A DNA stretch of 64,000 nt from Pseudoalteromonas sp. H105 (GCF_001469215.1 NZ_LOFH01000003.1:1-64000); one strand, 5' to 3'; shown: positions 52,964 through 63,364, numbered from the stretch's first letter. Notes: generated by a model from the letters alone, not told the origin. A program made the numbers and translations.

Positions 52964-53953
52964 CTAGATTGAAACCACTACTTTACCCATTCCTTTGCCG
53001 CTTGCTAAGCGATCATGTGCTTTGCCAATTTCTTCTAAACTAAAGTGCAGTTCATCGACAATGGGTGTCAACTCACCTGCATCAACAATCTCAGCAAGCC
53101 TCGTTAATATTTCACCATGCTGCTCGCGTTTATGGTTGTGTAGCATCGGTATTAACATAAATACGACGTGCAAAGATAAGCCTTTAAAGTGGGCTGTTGT
53201 TAAATCAATTTCAGCCATAGAAACGGTTGTTGCTACTTGACCATTCAGTGCTGCTGCATCAAATGAATTAAGTAAGTTTGCACCACCAATAGAATCATAA
53301 ACAACATCAAAGCCCGCACCTTGGGTATGTGCTTTAACATAGTCAGCGACTGTTTCAGATTTATAATTAATAGGTGTTGCGCCTAAGTTTTCAATCAATG
53401 CTGATTGTTTTTCGCCACCGCCAGTAGCATAAACATCACCACCAAAATATTTAGCGAGTTGTAAAGCGATATGACCAACACCGCCAGCACCACCATGCAC
53501 TAATACCTTTTGACCTTTGCTGACACCAGCACGAGCTAACCCTTCATAGGCCGTTATACCAACTAAAGGCAGTGCCGCCGCTTCGCGCATTGAAATACTT
53601 TTAGGCTTATGAGCCACTAATTTTGCGTCTGCAAGCATGTATTGCGCTAATGCTCCTTGTAAGTCAGCTAAGCCTCCAGCACAGCCATAAACATCATCAC
53701 CGACTGCAAAACCCGTTACGTCATCCCCAACGGCTTCAACAGTACCCGCAAAGTCCATTCCTAACACTCCCGGTAATGCTGGAGATAAAGGCGCTAAGCT
53801 TTCACCCATTTGTCGAATCATGGTATCAACGGTATTAACACTGGTTGCTGCTACTTTGACTAAAATGTGACCTGGTTTAACTTCAGGTTTAGCTATTTCA
53901 GCCGCAGTAAACACATTACTATCACCGAACTCATTAATAATCATCGCTTTCAT
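52964..53953 (-). CDS. Zinc-free MDR oxidoreductase (quinone reductase-like)
   Basis: This is a medium-chain dehydrogenase/reductase of 329 residues. The N-terminal GroES-like domain has PALPGVLGMDFAGTVEAVGDDV, and the NADPH fold has VLVHGGAGGVGHIALQLAKYFG. Zinc-binding Cys/His of alcohol dehydrogenases are missing, which places it with quinone oxidoreductases or enoyl reductases. It lies divergent from a LysR gene 112 bp away, a classic arrangement in which the regulator controls the reductase in response to an electrophile. Confidence 0.9.
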   Translation of the reverse strand: MKAMIINEFGDSNVFTAAEIAKPEVKPGHILVKVAATSVNTVDTMIRQMGESLAPLSPALPGVLGMDFAGTVEAVGDDVTGFAVGDDVYGCAGGLADLQGALAQYMLADAKLVAHKPKSISMREAAALPLVGITAYEGLARAGVSKGQKVLVHGGAGGVGHIALQLAKYFGGDVYATGGGEKQSALIENLGATPINYKSETVADYVKAHTQGAGFDVVYDSIGGANLLNSFDAAALNGQVATTVSMAEIDLTTAHFKGLSLHVVFMLIPMLHNHKREQHGEILTRLAEIVDAGELTPIVDELHFSLEEIGKAHDRLASGKGMGKVVVSI

Positions 53954-54065
53954 CTTAATACCCTCTCTCTAATTGATGAGGTAAGTATATTTACAAATTT
54001 TAGTGTTGATAATATAGTCTTATGATTAATCAGTTTTTACTTTTTGTTAATAATGGTTGTGGCCA

Positions 54066-54962
54066 ATGAATAATGAATATCTAAAACTTTTTGTGCGGAT
54101 TGCGGCTACGCACAATATCAGTTTAGCTGGCAGTGAATTGGGGTTATCTCCTCCTGTTGCGAGCATGCATATCAATAAATTAGAGAGCTCACTTGGCGTG
54201 AAATTGATACATCGAACCACACGAAAGGTATCTTTAACAGAAGAGGGACAAGAATTTTTGCCACATGCGGAGGAAATTTTAAATGCAGTGGATAGTGCTA
54301 AGGCCGCTATAGGTGCAGGAAGCTTTACCCCACAAGGAACCATTAGAGTTTCAGCACCTGCATCGTTTGGTCGTATGCATATTGTGCCATTTTTAAAAGC
54401 CTTTACTGAAGAACACCCGCAATTGAAAATTGACTTACGCCAAAGTGACAGCATCGTTGATATGGTTGAGGGGGGGTTTGATATAGCAATTAGAAATGCG
54501 TCGTTAAATGACTCTACATTGGTTGCCCGAAAACTTGCAGGTGACAAACGAATTATTTGTGCATCACCAGAATACATTAATAAACATGGTGAACCAAAAA
54601 CACCGCAGGAACTTCTAAAACATCAATGTATCAATCTTATCGGGATTGATAGTTGGGCTTTTGAAACACCTGACGGCATCCAAAAAATTAAAAGCAAAGG
54701 TGCCATTAGAATAGATAACGGTGAGTCTATAAGAGATGCGTGTATTGATGGCGCGGGTTTAACGCTTTGTTCTATTTGGTGCGCCTATAAAGCCCTACAA
54801 AAAGGTGAACTTGTTCAAGTGTTAAAAGACTACCCCATCGTTTCAGATACCGCTATTTGGGCTGTCTACCCCAGTTCAAGATTGTTAGCGCCTAAAGTGA
54901 GAGCATTCATTGACTACTTCATTGGCTGCTATGGACAAATACCGTATTGGGAAAACAAATAA
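54066..54962 (+). CDS. LysR-family transcription factor
   Basis: This protein of 298 residues has an N-terminal HTH (about 4-62, LFVRIAATHNISLAGSELGLSPPVASMHINKLES) and an effector domain of the CrgA/AaeR-like group (FGRMHIVPFLKAFTEEHPQLKIDL). The ATG at 54066 is used instead of an upstream TTG at 54057. It probably controls the divergent quinone-reductase-like gene. The 2OG oxygenase downstream starts 140 bp on and seems independent. Confidence 0.9.
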   Translation: MNNEYLKLFVRIAATHNISLAGSELGLSPPVASMHINKLESSLGVKLIHRTTRKVSLTEEGQEFLPHAEEILNAVDSAKAAIGAGSFTPQGTIRVSAPASFGRMHIVPFLKAFTEEHPQLKIDLRQSDSIVDMVEGGFDIAIRNASLNDSTLVARKLAGDKRIICASPEYINKHGEPKTPQELLKHQCINLIGIDSWAFETPDGIQKIKSKGAIRIDNGESIRDACIDGAGLTLCSIWCAYKALQKGELVQVLKDYPIVSDTAIWAVYPSSRLLAPKVRAFIDYFIGCYGQIPYWENK

Positions 54963-55102
54963 ACCAATGCTTTGCACTTATTATATATAAAATCTTAATT
55001 CTGTATTAATAACCTCTATATTTATTTAGGTTATGATATGTAATAAGTTTGTTTCTCCATACTGCTAGGGGGATTACCTGGTAATAAACGAGGAGAAATA
55101 AA

Positions 55103-56044
55103 ATGGACAATACAGATCGATTTACTGCACAACTTATACCTGGCCCATTGCAACGTGCTCGCTCTTTAGATTTACCTTCAAGAGAAGCAATGCTTAATCG
55201 TGCTCCGGCTGTACAACAGTTTTGGGATACTAATAAGCAATTACTCAAAAATGCATGGAGCGAATGGGATGAAAATGAAACCAGTCATTTAGTCATGCCA
55301 GACATGTCATTACTTGATTCTAATCTTCGCAATGCCGTTGAGCAGGCTTGGAAAGATCCGGCGAAAGAGTCCGCTGTGAAGGCGTTATTAGAACACGTAT
55401 CTCCAGGGGTTTTTCAATTTCAATTCTTCAATCCAGAGCGCCTTGCAGATTTACGCGCTTACCTTGAAGCCGTTGTTGATGCACAAATTCCGCTGCGCCC
55501 GCCATACGGAATCGTATTAAATCGAAGAGGTGCAATGCTTGATCAACGCTCGGAAGGGTTTCTAGCAGCCCCAAGCTTTCAGGTATTTTATCGCGAACTA
55601 CTTAATACCTATATGAGGCCAATTGCGCGCATGTTATTCCCAGAGGTGATGGGCTATGATTCACAGACTTTTGGCTTCTCAATTCAGTGGCAAGCAGGGA
55701 TGGATACGTCATTACGCTTTCATACAGATGCATCAGCCGCGACACTAAACATTAACCTTAATTTGCCTGAGGAAGAGTTTACAGGGTCTGAAGTCGATTT
55801 TTACGATAAAACGACTGATAAAGTAAATAGGCTCTCATTTAAACCGGGGACAGCTATGATTCATCGAGGTAGTGAGGCACATGCTGCTCAACCAATAACA
55901 AGTGGCAAACGTGCTAATTTTGTATTGTGGTTGTATGGGGAGCATGGCCAAATACCGATGAATAATAATCAGTCACACACTGCTGATGCGTATCAACGTT
56001 GGACAGTACCTACAGCGAAGAAGGACAAATCAGCCCCATTTTAG
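55103..56044 (+). CDS. 2-oxoglutarate/Fe(II)-dependent oxygenase
   Basis: A jelly-roll oxygenase domain lies in the second half. The iron ligands are visible: H and D in RFHTDASAATLNINLN (about residues 206 and 208) and the distal His in IHRGSEAHAAQP (about 259). A following Arg in TSGKRANFVLWLYG should bind 2-oxoglutarate. The set resembles prolyl-4-hydroxylase-like enzymes; the substrate is unknown. No signal peptide is seen. A strong GAGGAG site precedes the ATG. A secreted cupin gene follows after 52 bp, perhaps in the same transcript. Confidence 0.85.
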   Translation: MDNTDRFTAQLIPGPLQRARSLDLPSREAMLNRAPAVQQFWDTNKQLLKNAWSEWDENETSHLVMPDMSLLDSNLRNAVEQAWKDPAKESAVKALLEHVSPGVFQFQFFNPERLADLRAYLEAVVDAQIPLRPPYGIVLNRRGAMLDQRSEGFLAAPSFQVFYRELLNTYMRPIARMLFPEVMGYDSQTFGFSIQWQAGMDTSLRFHTDASAATLNINLNLPEEEFTGSEVDFYDKTTDKVNRLSFKPGTAMIHRGSEAHAAQPITSGKRANFVLWLYGEHGQIPMNNNQSHTADAYQRWTVPTAKKDKSAPF

Positions 56045-56096
56045 GAAAAAATTGGCAAAATTATTAAGCATTCAATGAGTGTAAAAGGAAACGAAA

Positions 56097-56894
56097 ATGA
56101 ATAAGTTAATACTTGTATTATTCACTTTGATGAGTGTTGCATTACCATCAAAAGCAGATGAACACACCATCATATCTACCGACAATATTGAATGGGGTTT
56201 ACTTAACCCTTTAAGAGGTGATGCAAGCCCAAGAGCTGCCGACTTATGGGGAGATCGCACTAAAGATATAGCAACAGGTATGTTAGTTAAATTTAACAAA
56301 GGGTTTGCCTCTCCTCCACATATTCACAACATTAGCTACCGTGGAGTGGTGATCGAAGGAGCAATGCACAACGACGACCCATCTGCTGAAAAAATGTGGC
56401 TACCAGCAGGGTCATTTTGGACACAATCTGCAGGCGAAAGCCATATTACTGCAGCAGATGCGAGAGAAAACCTAATCTATTTAGAGATCGACAGCGGCCC
56501 GTATCTGGTGCTTCCTGCAAAGAATGCATTTGATAATGGAGAACGTTCAATTAATGTTGATAAGCAGAATCTTGTTTGGCGTGATGCAAAAGATATACAT
56601 TGGCTAGCGGGTAATAAAGTAAAAATAGCGTATCTTTGGGGAACCCCTGAACTGGCTAATGGCAGCTTTATTAAGTTACCAGCAGGCTTTAAAGGCACAA
56701 TCGAAAACGAGAACGGGCTAAAAGCTGTCGTCGTAAAAGGACAGGCGGCTTATCAGTGGCGAAATGAAAAAGCGAAAACAGACCTGTCGCCAAGTAGCTT
56801 TTTTAGTTCGAAAACTACAGGGAAACATGTAATTGAGGCTGAAACGGAACTCATTCTTTATGTTAATTCAACGGGAAGATATAGCGTAAAGTAA
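56097..56894 (+). CDS. Periplasmic DUF4437 cupin protein
   Basis: A signal peptide (about 1-20, ending KADE) precedes two cupin-like domains, as in DUF4437 proteins related to the ChrR cupin. The first domain has WGLLNPLRGDASPRAADLWGDR and HIHNISYRGVVIEGAMHND, with candidate metal-binding histidines. LPAGSFWTQSAGESHITAA completes it. The second copy (WGTPELANGSFIKLPAGFKG) lacks the histidines. Metal binding or detection of oxidants is possible. The AAGGA site is good. Confidence 0.8.
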   Translation: MNKLILVLFTLMSVALPSKADEHTIISTDNIEWGLLNPLRGDASPRAADLWGDRTKDIATGMLVKFNKGFASPPHIHNISYRGVVIEGAMHNDDPSAEKMWLPAGSFWTQSAGESHITAADARENLIYLEIDSGPYLVLPAKNAFDNGERSINVDKQNLVWRDAKDIHWLAGNKVKIAYLWGTPELANGSFIKLPAGFKGTIENENGLKAVVVKGQAAYQWRNEKAKTDLSPSSFFSSKTTGKHVIEAETELILYVNSTGRYSVK

Positions 56895-57450
56895 CTTGAT
56901 ACGAGTCCATTAAAGATAAGTTTTGGCAGTTCATATCTGATATCACAGTTTTGACAATAAAGTTTAGATTTGATCTGGCAGACTGATTGGAGCGATCTAC
57001 GGACCGTCAGGTTTTTATTTTCGATGGGCAGCTTCAAGCTCAAAGCGGTCGGTGACTTCAATTAGTTAATGTTAATTCCGAGTACAGTTTAAAAAGCGCT
57101 AATCACGTAATATATTCTCATTACCAACTGATAGAAAATCACTTAGTAGTCAAAATGTATGATTTTTCCTTAAGTTCGATGTTAGTTACATCAAAACAAA
57201 ATTTATAGATTTAACTTTGAAATCAATCTATTAGCTGACAACCTACACCAACGGATAACTTACCATACCAAATGATTACAAGGCCGCTACGTGGCGTAGC
57301 TAAAACTACTAGATATGCGGCTTAACCATCTGAATAACAATTTGTAATACAATAATGGCCCTATGACTACTAGATGTTTCTTTATCCATCATTTATTGTC
57401 AAATATCTATCTTTACCTGTATTTTACAAGAATAAACTTACTCTATTGTA
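56895..57450. other. 556-bp gap with no recognised feature
   Basis: No ORF above 70 codons looks real, and no strong terminator, tRNA or repeat seen elsewhere in the window was found. A GC-richer part near 57000-57060 (GACCGTCAGG..GCGGTCGGTGAC) stands out in otherwise A+T-rich sequence and may be a decayed gene end. Confidence 0.4.
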
Positions 57451-58689
57451 TTAATGGATTGAATAACCTTTAATTTGTTGAGCTGATATTTGCCAGCACG
57501 CCTTTGTTGAATCACAAATTTCATGTGTATCAACAGTATTTGTAATTTTTAGCCATTCGTTCTCTGAAATATCAAGACTATTTTTACCATTTATTTTAGT
57601 AATAATTGCCCCTTCTTTTATGCTTACTTTTGATGAGGGAAGTTCAGGGAAAACATACCTTACAATAAAGTTCCCAGTTGTTAACTTCCTCAGTTCTAAT
57701 CCAAGCAAGTTATAACGGCTTGTGTTTTCTATGCTGCCAACAGAAGAAATGAATAATTTTGAATCCAAATAATCAACTGTATATTCACTTAAACTTAGTA
57801 AGGCATTACCAATAACCCACCAGTCATCTTCATCATCACTTTTAATTAGGTTAGTCTTAACGTAGGGATAATAGTTCTGGCCTAGGTCTAATGAAGGTAA
57901 GGTAACTCTATTATGTTTTGTTCCACCGCTAAGACCAAAATCCATCGCAGTAATCATAGTTCCAAGTGTTGATTCATTATTTTCAATGAATGCAGAGCTT
58001 AGTTTGAAGTAATGGCGGCTACCTGTGTCTATTATTACTTCACGTTCTTCAACATGATCACCGCCTAAATTAACCTTTGCTGGAATGCTAATTTTTCCAA
58101 AAGATGTTTCAAAAGCAATTTCGCTCTCTTTAGGTTTTTTTGAGTGAGGCTTATTCGCTATTGTTAGTTTTTCCTGTTGGCGATTAAATGTCCATACGAA
58201 ATGACGTAAAATATCATAGCCTATGACACCATCAAAAATAATTTCTTCTTTGACTCTAAAATAAGGTGTTTTATCAATTGGTATGATTGCAACATCGAAC
58301 CCATGATAGGTGATGCCCGCAAAAGATAGGCTAGCTAAAGTGGTTTGGAATACTTTTGAATCTTCTTCATCTCCCCAGCCTCCTATATCAAATTCAAAGC
58401 CTCGTTTAAAATGTAACTCTTTGATTGATTAAGACTTAAATAGAGCAGTAAATGAAGCACCTGTATCAATTAGTAGTAATAGTTCTTTCTGATTATTATT
58501 TCGTGCTCTAATGTATGGTTTATCACCGATGAATTCTAATTTTAACTCTTTTTGATTATCCTTACCGTTCCATACAGGTATAACATCATCATTTGCATAC
58601 TTCATTCTCATTACATTAACCAAATCGCAACCGCTCATTCCTATTAATAAAATTAGTAGCAAAGCATTACTAGTAAGTGTTTTTAACAT
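57451..58689 (-). pseudogene. Aspartyl protease-PDZ lipoprotein gene split by one in-frame stop
   Basis: A single reading frame of 413 codons runs from 58689 to 57451 with only one internal TAA, at 58431-58429. Before it are a lipoprotein signal (IGMSGC) and the aspartyl-protease motif LLIDTGASFTALF. After it the protein continues coherently: FDGVIGYDILRHFVW, a second motif VIIDTGSRHYFK, and a C-terminal PDZ-like domain (IVRYVFPELPSSKVSIKEGAIITKINGK). Two DTG motifs in one chain suggest a pepsin-like monomer rather than a retropepsin dimer. The start has an AGGA site. As written only 86 residues are made; readthrough, recent inactivation or a sequencing error are all possible. Confidence 0.82.
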
Positions 58690-58979
58690 TTAGGGTCCTA
58701 ATGTATCCAATTCTTTAAGAATCAAGTATTAAGATGTTAGATGTGAAAAGAACGTGAAATTGAAAACTTTTCAAGTTATGAAAAACTCTTCAAAATTTGA
58801 ATCACTGGAAATTAATAAAAGTAAGCCTATATTCGATCAAATTTAAATGTAATGTAGCTTTCGTTTGCCTTCAAGATGTATTTCACATTCATTTCACATC
58901 CTAGCGAATATCGTATGAATAGTGATTTTGGAAACTTATGAGAAGGTACTAACTTATCAAATTTTTTAATGAGAAAGTA

Positions 58980-59660
58980 ATGGCTAAGAATATGTTCATT
59001 ACTGCAAAATTTTTATCAGTTTTGTATGGCATAGCTCTAGTATTATTATCTCTACCTGCCAATTCAAATGAAAATGGCGAAATGTCATACAGCAAAATCA
59101 ATAAAATGCTGACAATTATTGATGAGTACGCCAAATCTCCTTATACAGGTCTTATAGCTACTATTAAGCCAGAAGTAGAAGAAATTCAGTTTTCTGACAT
59201 TTATTTAGCGATTACTCATGAAGGAAAAAACGTTAAAAATCTAGTGGTAGATGACGAAGGGTTGGTAGATTTCCCCTTACTCCCCGTTGAAATGGGTAAG
59301 AACGCTCGACTGGAAATTAATCAACCTAAAGGCTCCGTATCCTTAGATTTTACGGCGGGCATAAAGCCTATTCGAAAAAATAAGGTTGCTTACAGTGAAG
59401 TATTCGGAGTGTTGGATGATTTAGAAACAGTAGCGAGTGAGTTGGTTGGTATACCTAGTTGGTTAATACCTGATATTGATTATATTGAGTTTTCTTTTAA
59501 TTCCACAGCTTCTATTACATTGCAATATGCCGACAACTCTACGGTTCATCAAACAAAGGACGACTTCAACATACAAATTGAAAGAAATGACGACCTTAAA
59601 GCAAGTGGTGCTATGTTGATTTTTAGCAAGTTACCTCAAAAAGTGACAGTCATTAAATAA
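58980..59660 (+). CDS. Secreted protein of unknown function, first gene of a peptidase operon
   Basis: I do not recognise this 226-residue protein. It has a hydrophobic signal sequence (about 7-28, ending PANS) and a mature part predicted as mixed beta. The segments FSDIYLAITHEGKNVKNLVVDDEGLVDFPLLP and ITLQYADNSTVHQT resemble a folded domain pair. It is followed after 12 bp by a membrane protein and then by a serine hydrolase, so these likely form one transcript. GAGAAAG precedes the ATG. Confidence 0.62.
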   Translation: MAKNMFITAKFLSVLYGIALVLLSLPANSNENGEMSYSKINKMLTIIDEYAKSPYTGLIATIKPEVEEIQFSDIYLAITHEGKNVKNLVVDDEGLVDFPLLPVEMGKNARLEINQPKGSVSLDFTAGIKPIRKNKVAYSEVFGVLDDLETVASELVGIPSWLIPDIDYIEFSFNSTASITLQYADNSTVHQTKDDFNIQIERNDDLKASGAMLIFSKLPQKVTVIK

Positions 59661-59672
59661 GGGTTATACCGT

Positions 59673-60323
59673 ATGATTAATAAAAACGTGACTTTAAAGC
59701 TTCTCATCGTTCTAGTAGCTGCTTTATTAATATTGTTTCTTCTGAGTTTAACAGCATCTTCAGCTATGACGAAAGAAGAGGCTAATCTATATGTTGATAA
59801 AATAAAAGCGCATAACCATTCTCCTGGTGGAAAGCATAATATGGCTGAGTTATCAGATTTTTTATTGTCTGACGACGGTAAGCCTTTTTATACGGTGAAC
59901 TTATATCAATATCATGAAATAGCGCAGTACAATGATAAGGGAGGGTATAAAGAGGGGCAAGAGCCATTAAGTGGGGAGCAAGCTTATAAGTTATTTAGCG
60001 ATGTTATGATAAAGCTTTTACTTAACAATAACTCCTATCCTATTTTTGCGAGTAATTGGCTCAATTATAGTAGTAAACAATGGGATAGAATTGTTATTGT
60101 TCGGTACCCAAACCGTAAAGCAGTAGCTAATATATTCGCTAATGAAGCTTATTCAGCTGCAAGCGAACATAAGTGGGCGAGTATTAAGCAGCACGACAGA
60201 TTCATTGTTCAAGCTATTCATTTACCCGAAATTACCATTTTATTGTTCTTACTGTTAATCCTGACCATCACTTTCTGTTTCGTTCTCCTTTACTTTCAAA
60301 CTAAATCTCGTTTGAAATCTTAA
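59673..60323 (+). CDS. Membrane-anchored protein with a DUF1330-like domain
   Basis: This is a 216-residue protein with a hydrophobic helix at each end (about 8-30 and 187-208). The region between, about 60-180, recalls a dimeric alpha-beta barrel of the DUF1330 type: FYTVNLYQYHEIAQY, then IFASNWLNYSSKQWDRIVIVRYPNRKAVANIF and EAYSAASEHKW. With both termini in the membrane the domain would face the periplasm. The function is unknown. It is 12 bp after the upstream gene and 17 bp before the serine hydrolase gene. Confidence 0.65.
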   Translation: MINKNVTLKLLIVLVAALLILFLLSLTASSAMTKEEANLYVDKIKAHNHSPGGKHNMAELSDFLLSDDGKPFYTVNLYQYHEIAQYNDKGGYKEGQEPLSGEQAYKLFSDVMIKLLLNNNSYPIFASNWLNYSSKQWDRIVIVRYPNRKAVANIFANEAYSAASEHKWASIKQHDRFIVQAIHLPEITILLFLLLILTITFCFVLLYFQTKSRLKS

Positions 60324-60340
60324 TTATTTACAGGTTTTTT

Positions 60341-62263
60341 ATGTATTTTGTCCGTTGTACCTTTATTTTCATTACTATTTTTTGCCAAGGTTTCTCTTAT
60401 GCTGATGTGAGTCATTTACCTGAAATATCTCAAACTAAAAAAGAGGAACTACGCCGTAGTGTGATTGAAATTGCAAATAAGCATAAGTTAGTTGGCTTAC
60501 AAATCTCACTTAATCACGAAAGTGGAAAGCTTCTAACTATAGAACATGGTCTAGCTTCAATTGAAGATGGTAAGCACATTGATCAAAGTTCACTTTTTAG
60601 AGTGGGCTCTATATCAAAAACTATTGCAGCAATCGCCATTATGCAGCTAGTTGAAAGTAAGCAATTGAGCTTGTACACACCAGTGAAAAATATTATTCCA
60701 GAGATCCTCATTGATAATCCATGGAGTGAAACGTTTCCTATAACTGTTGTTCACTTGTTAGAGCATACGGCGGGTTTTGATGATATTCACTTTAGAGAAT
60801 ATGGAGTAGATGGCTCTACTATGTCTACAAAAGAGGCATTAGACTTCTTGCCTGACACCAGAACAGCCCGGTATCAACCAGGGCAATTTATGTCTTATAC
60901 AAATATAGGCCCTACCATAGCGGCTTATTTGATAGAGAGAATTAGTGGCTTGAGCTATGAAGACTATGTTCAGCAGCACATATTTAAACCTTTAGAAATA
61001 AAGCATGCAAGCTTTCACCTTAGTCCAAAAATAAATACCGCTTTAGTTTCAGGTTACATTGCCAATAAAGATGAAAGCACGTTAGTCGCCTATCAGCATA
61101 TTAAAGACCGAGCTTCAGGCGCTCTCAATACGAGCGCAGCTGAACTATCAAAAATACAAAGGATGTTACTCGGATACATAAAAAAAGGTTCAGCTAACAT
61201 TATCACAAAGCAATCTATTCAAAAGATGAGTACGACTGAAACAACATTAGCGGCAAAAGAAGGCTATCAAATAGGGTATGGCAAGTATTTAATTACTGAG
61301 TTAATTGATGATATTGAGTGGATAGGGCACAGTGGCGAAATGATTGGCTACCAATCAGAAATGTGGCACTCAAAAGGGCGAGAACTAGGCTTTGTAGTTT
61401 TGACTAACTCAAGTGGAAACAAGGCTAAAGATGGTGTACAAGAAATTAAACAAGCGCTAAAGTCCTTTATTGTTAATAACTTTGAAGCAGAGAACTCGAA
61501 GGAGTTAGTACACGGATTTAGTGGAAAAGAAATCATAAATTATGAAGAAATTATCGGCAGCTACAGACCGTTCACTTCTCGATTATCGCGGCTTGCCTTT
61601 TTTGAAGTACTAGAATCATTTTCTTCCGTATTTGTCGAAAATGAACAGCTAAAATTAAAAACGCCCCATTCTATTTACACATTAAACCCTGTTGGCGGTA
61701 ATGTTTTTAGAACACAATCAACCGAAGGCCATAACATTGATATCATCTTCGCTAAAGAGAGCAGTGTATGGTACTACCAAGTTCCAGCATTGATGGTCAA
61801 TGCCGTAAATACCTCTTCGCTAACAAAGCCTCTTTCTTTTACATTATTAATTGCATTTTTCTCTACTACATTGATTATTGCTGTAACGCTAGCTGTTCAA
61901 TTATTTCGACGATTGACAAATAAAAGTGTAGTAAAAGTTAGTAGTTTAAAATGGTACATGCTATCGCCACTATGCCTAGTTGCCGTCATCATTTGCCTTG
62001 GTTCAGCAGGTAGCAGTGGTATGCCTTTATTAGTGCTAGGGCAGGTTACTGTTCAATCTGTTGGAGTTACTGTTGGTTTAATTTTGTTTTTGTGTAGCTC
62101 AATAGCCGCGCATTATCACTACTGGTTTTTTGATAAACCTAAATTGATTCAATGGCGAAAATACATTCACTTAGGGCATGTAACATTGCACGCTGTAATC
62201 AATTTATCAATGATGATGACATTGTTTTGGCTAGATTTTATTTTTGTCGCCTTTTGGTACTAA
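60341..62263 (+). CDS. S12-family serine hydrolase with C-terminal membrane domain
   Basis: This is a beta-lactamase/DD-peptidase-fold protein of 640 residues. A signal peptide (about 1-21) leads to the catalytic domain (about 30-370). SxxK is S90-K93 in RVGSISKT, the tyrosine motif is SYTN (near 186), and the third motif is GHSGEMIGYQS. A beta-rich linker (about 380-490) follows, then about four membrane helices (about 500-640). Such proteins hydrolyse D-amino-acid peptides, esters or beta-lactams; the true substrate is unknown. It is part of the same gene string as the two unknown membrane and secreted proteins. Confidence 0.88.
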   Translation: MYFVRCTFIFITIFCQGFSYADVSHLPEISQTKKEELRRSVIEIANKHKLVGLQISLNHESGKLLTIEHGLASIEDGKHIDQSSLFRVGSISKTIAAIAIMQLVESKQLSLYTPVKNIIPEILIDNPWSETFPITVVHLLEHTAGFDDIHFREYGVDGSTMSTKEALDFLPDTRTARYQPGQFMSYTNIGPTIAAYLIERISGLSYEDYVQQHIFKPLEIKHASFHLSPKINTALVSGYIANKDESTLVAYQHIKDRASGALNTSAAELSKIQRMLLGYIKKGSANIITKQSIQKMSTTETTLAAKEGYQIGYGKYLITELIDDIEWIGHSGEMIGYQSEMWHSKGRELGFVVLTNSSGNKAKDGVQEIKQALKSFIVNNFEAENSKELVHGFSGKEIINYEEIIGSYRPFTSRLSRLAFFEVLESFSSVFVENEQLKLKTPHSIYTLNPVGGNVFRTQSTEGHNIDIIFAKESSVWYYQVPALMVNAVNTSSLTKPLSFTLLIAFFSTTLIIAVTLAVQLFRRLTNKSVVKVSSLKWYMLSPLCLVAVIICLGSAGSSGMPLLVLGQVTVQSVGVTVGLILFLCSSIAAHYHYWFFDKPKLIQWRKYIHLGHVTLHAVINLSMMMTLFWLDFIFVAFWY

Positions 62264-62341
62264 AAATTTATCGAGTTAATTGAAACAGCCCTCAAAAAAT
62301 TACACAATTTTGAAATACACAACGTTTAAATGGAATACTCT

Positions 62342-63364
62342 ATGAAAAAAATACTGTCCTACACGGTTTGGTTTATTGCCTTTCTATCATGCCAAGCTTT
62401 GGCTGCTGGGCTTTCATTCACAGAAAAAGAAAAGATTCTAAATGAGCTTCAAAACAAAATTACCAATCAATATGTTTTAACGGAAAATATAGCTGCTATT
62501 TCAGCCGCGTTATCGACGTTAAAAGAGAGCAAAGAGTTCAAAAAAGCTAATACCAACAAGGCACTGGCTAAGGTGTTAGCTAAAGAAGTTCGTAAGCACG
62601 ATGGTCACTTTTCAGTGTTATGGAACGATCCATTACAGGGTAAAAAGCAAAGCAAAGATTATGAAGGCTGGTTTTCAATGTTGTCACGGAAAAATTCTGG
62701 CTTTTCAAAGGTCGAGATCTTAAAAGGTAATATTGGCTATATTGATTTTGTTGGATTTGCCCACTTAGATGAATTATCGGAAAAAAAGGCTGCAGCTGCT
62801 TTAGCTTTTGTAGAAGATACCGATGCCGTTATCTTTGACCTACGTAAAAATGGTGGTGGTAGTGCTGTGATGATCCAATTTATCAGCACTCACTTCTTTG
62901 ATAATAAAACACATTTAAATAGTTTTTATAGTAGAAAAACAGGTGAACTAACAGAGTTTTGGACTTTTGATGATATTGATGGGAAGAAGCGTCCTAATGT
63001 GCCTATTTATGTTTTAACCAGTGATTTTACATTCTCTGCAGCAGAAGAGTTTGCTTATAATTTTCAAAACTTAAACCGTGCAAAAGTAGTAGGTGAATCA
63101 ACAGGTGGAGGAGCAAACCCTATACATTTTTTTGACTTAGGGAATGGTTTTCGAGCATCAATTCCGATTTCAAAAGCAGTCAATCCAATATCCAAAACTA
63201 ACTGGGAAGGTGATGGAGTTCAGCCAGACGTTGTAATTGATGCTGATAAGTCGTTTGATAAAGCCTATAAAATGGCACTGGAGTTGATAAAGCCAGATAC
63301 TAAAAACCAATATCAATTGAAGGATATAAATGAGCAAATTAAAGCTTTAAATGATAATGATTGA
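62342..63364 (+). CDS. S41-family (C-terminal-processing-like) serine peptidase
   Basis: A signal peptide (about 1-21, ending ALAA) precedes an N-terminal helical domain and an S41 catalytic domain of the IRBP/tricorn-core type. Motifs include DAVIFDLRKNGGGSAVMIQF and the catalytic serine in TSDFTFSAAEEFAYNFQ (about residue 230). VGESTGGGANP completes the set. No PDZ domain is seen, so it is a short form. The ATG at 62342 has GGAA upstream and begins right before the signal; 62330 is an alternative. It is 66 bp after the serine hydrolase. Confidence 0.88.
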   Translation: MKKILSYTVWFIAFLSCQALAAGLSFTEKEKILNELQNKITNQYVLTENIAAISAALSTLKESKEFKKANTNKALAKVLAKEVRKHDGHFSVLWNDPLQGKKQSKDYEGWFSMLSRKNSGFSKVEILKGNIGYIDFVGFAHLDELSEKKAAAALAFVEDTDAVIFDLRKNGGGSAVMIQFISTHFFDNKTHLNSFYSRKTGELTEFWTFDDIDGKKRPNVPIYVLTSDFTFSAAEEFAYNFQNLNRAKVVGESTGGGANPIHFFDLGNGFRASIPISKAVNPISKTNWEGDGVQPDVVIDADKSFDKAYKMALELIKPDTKNQYQLKDINEQIKALNDND

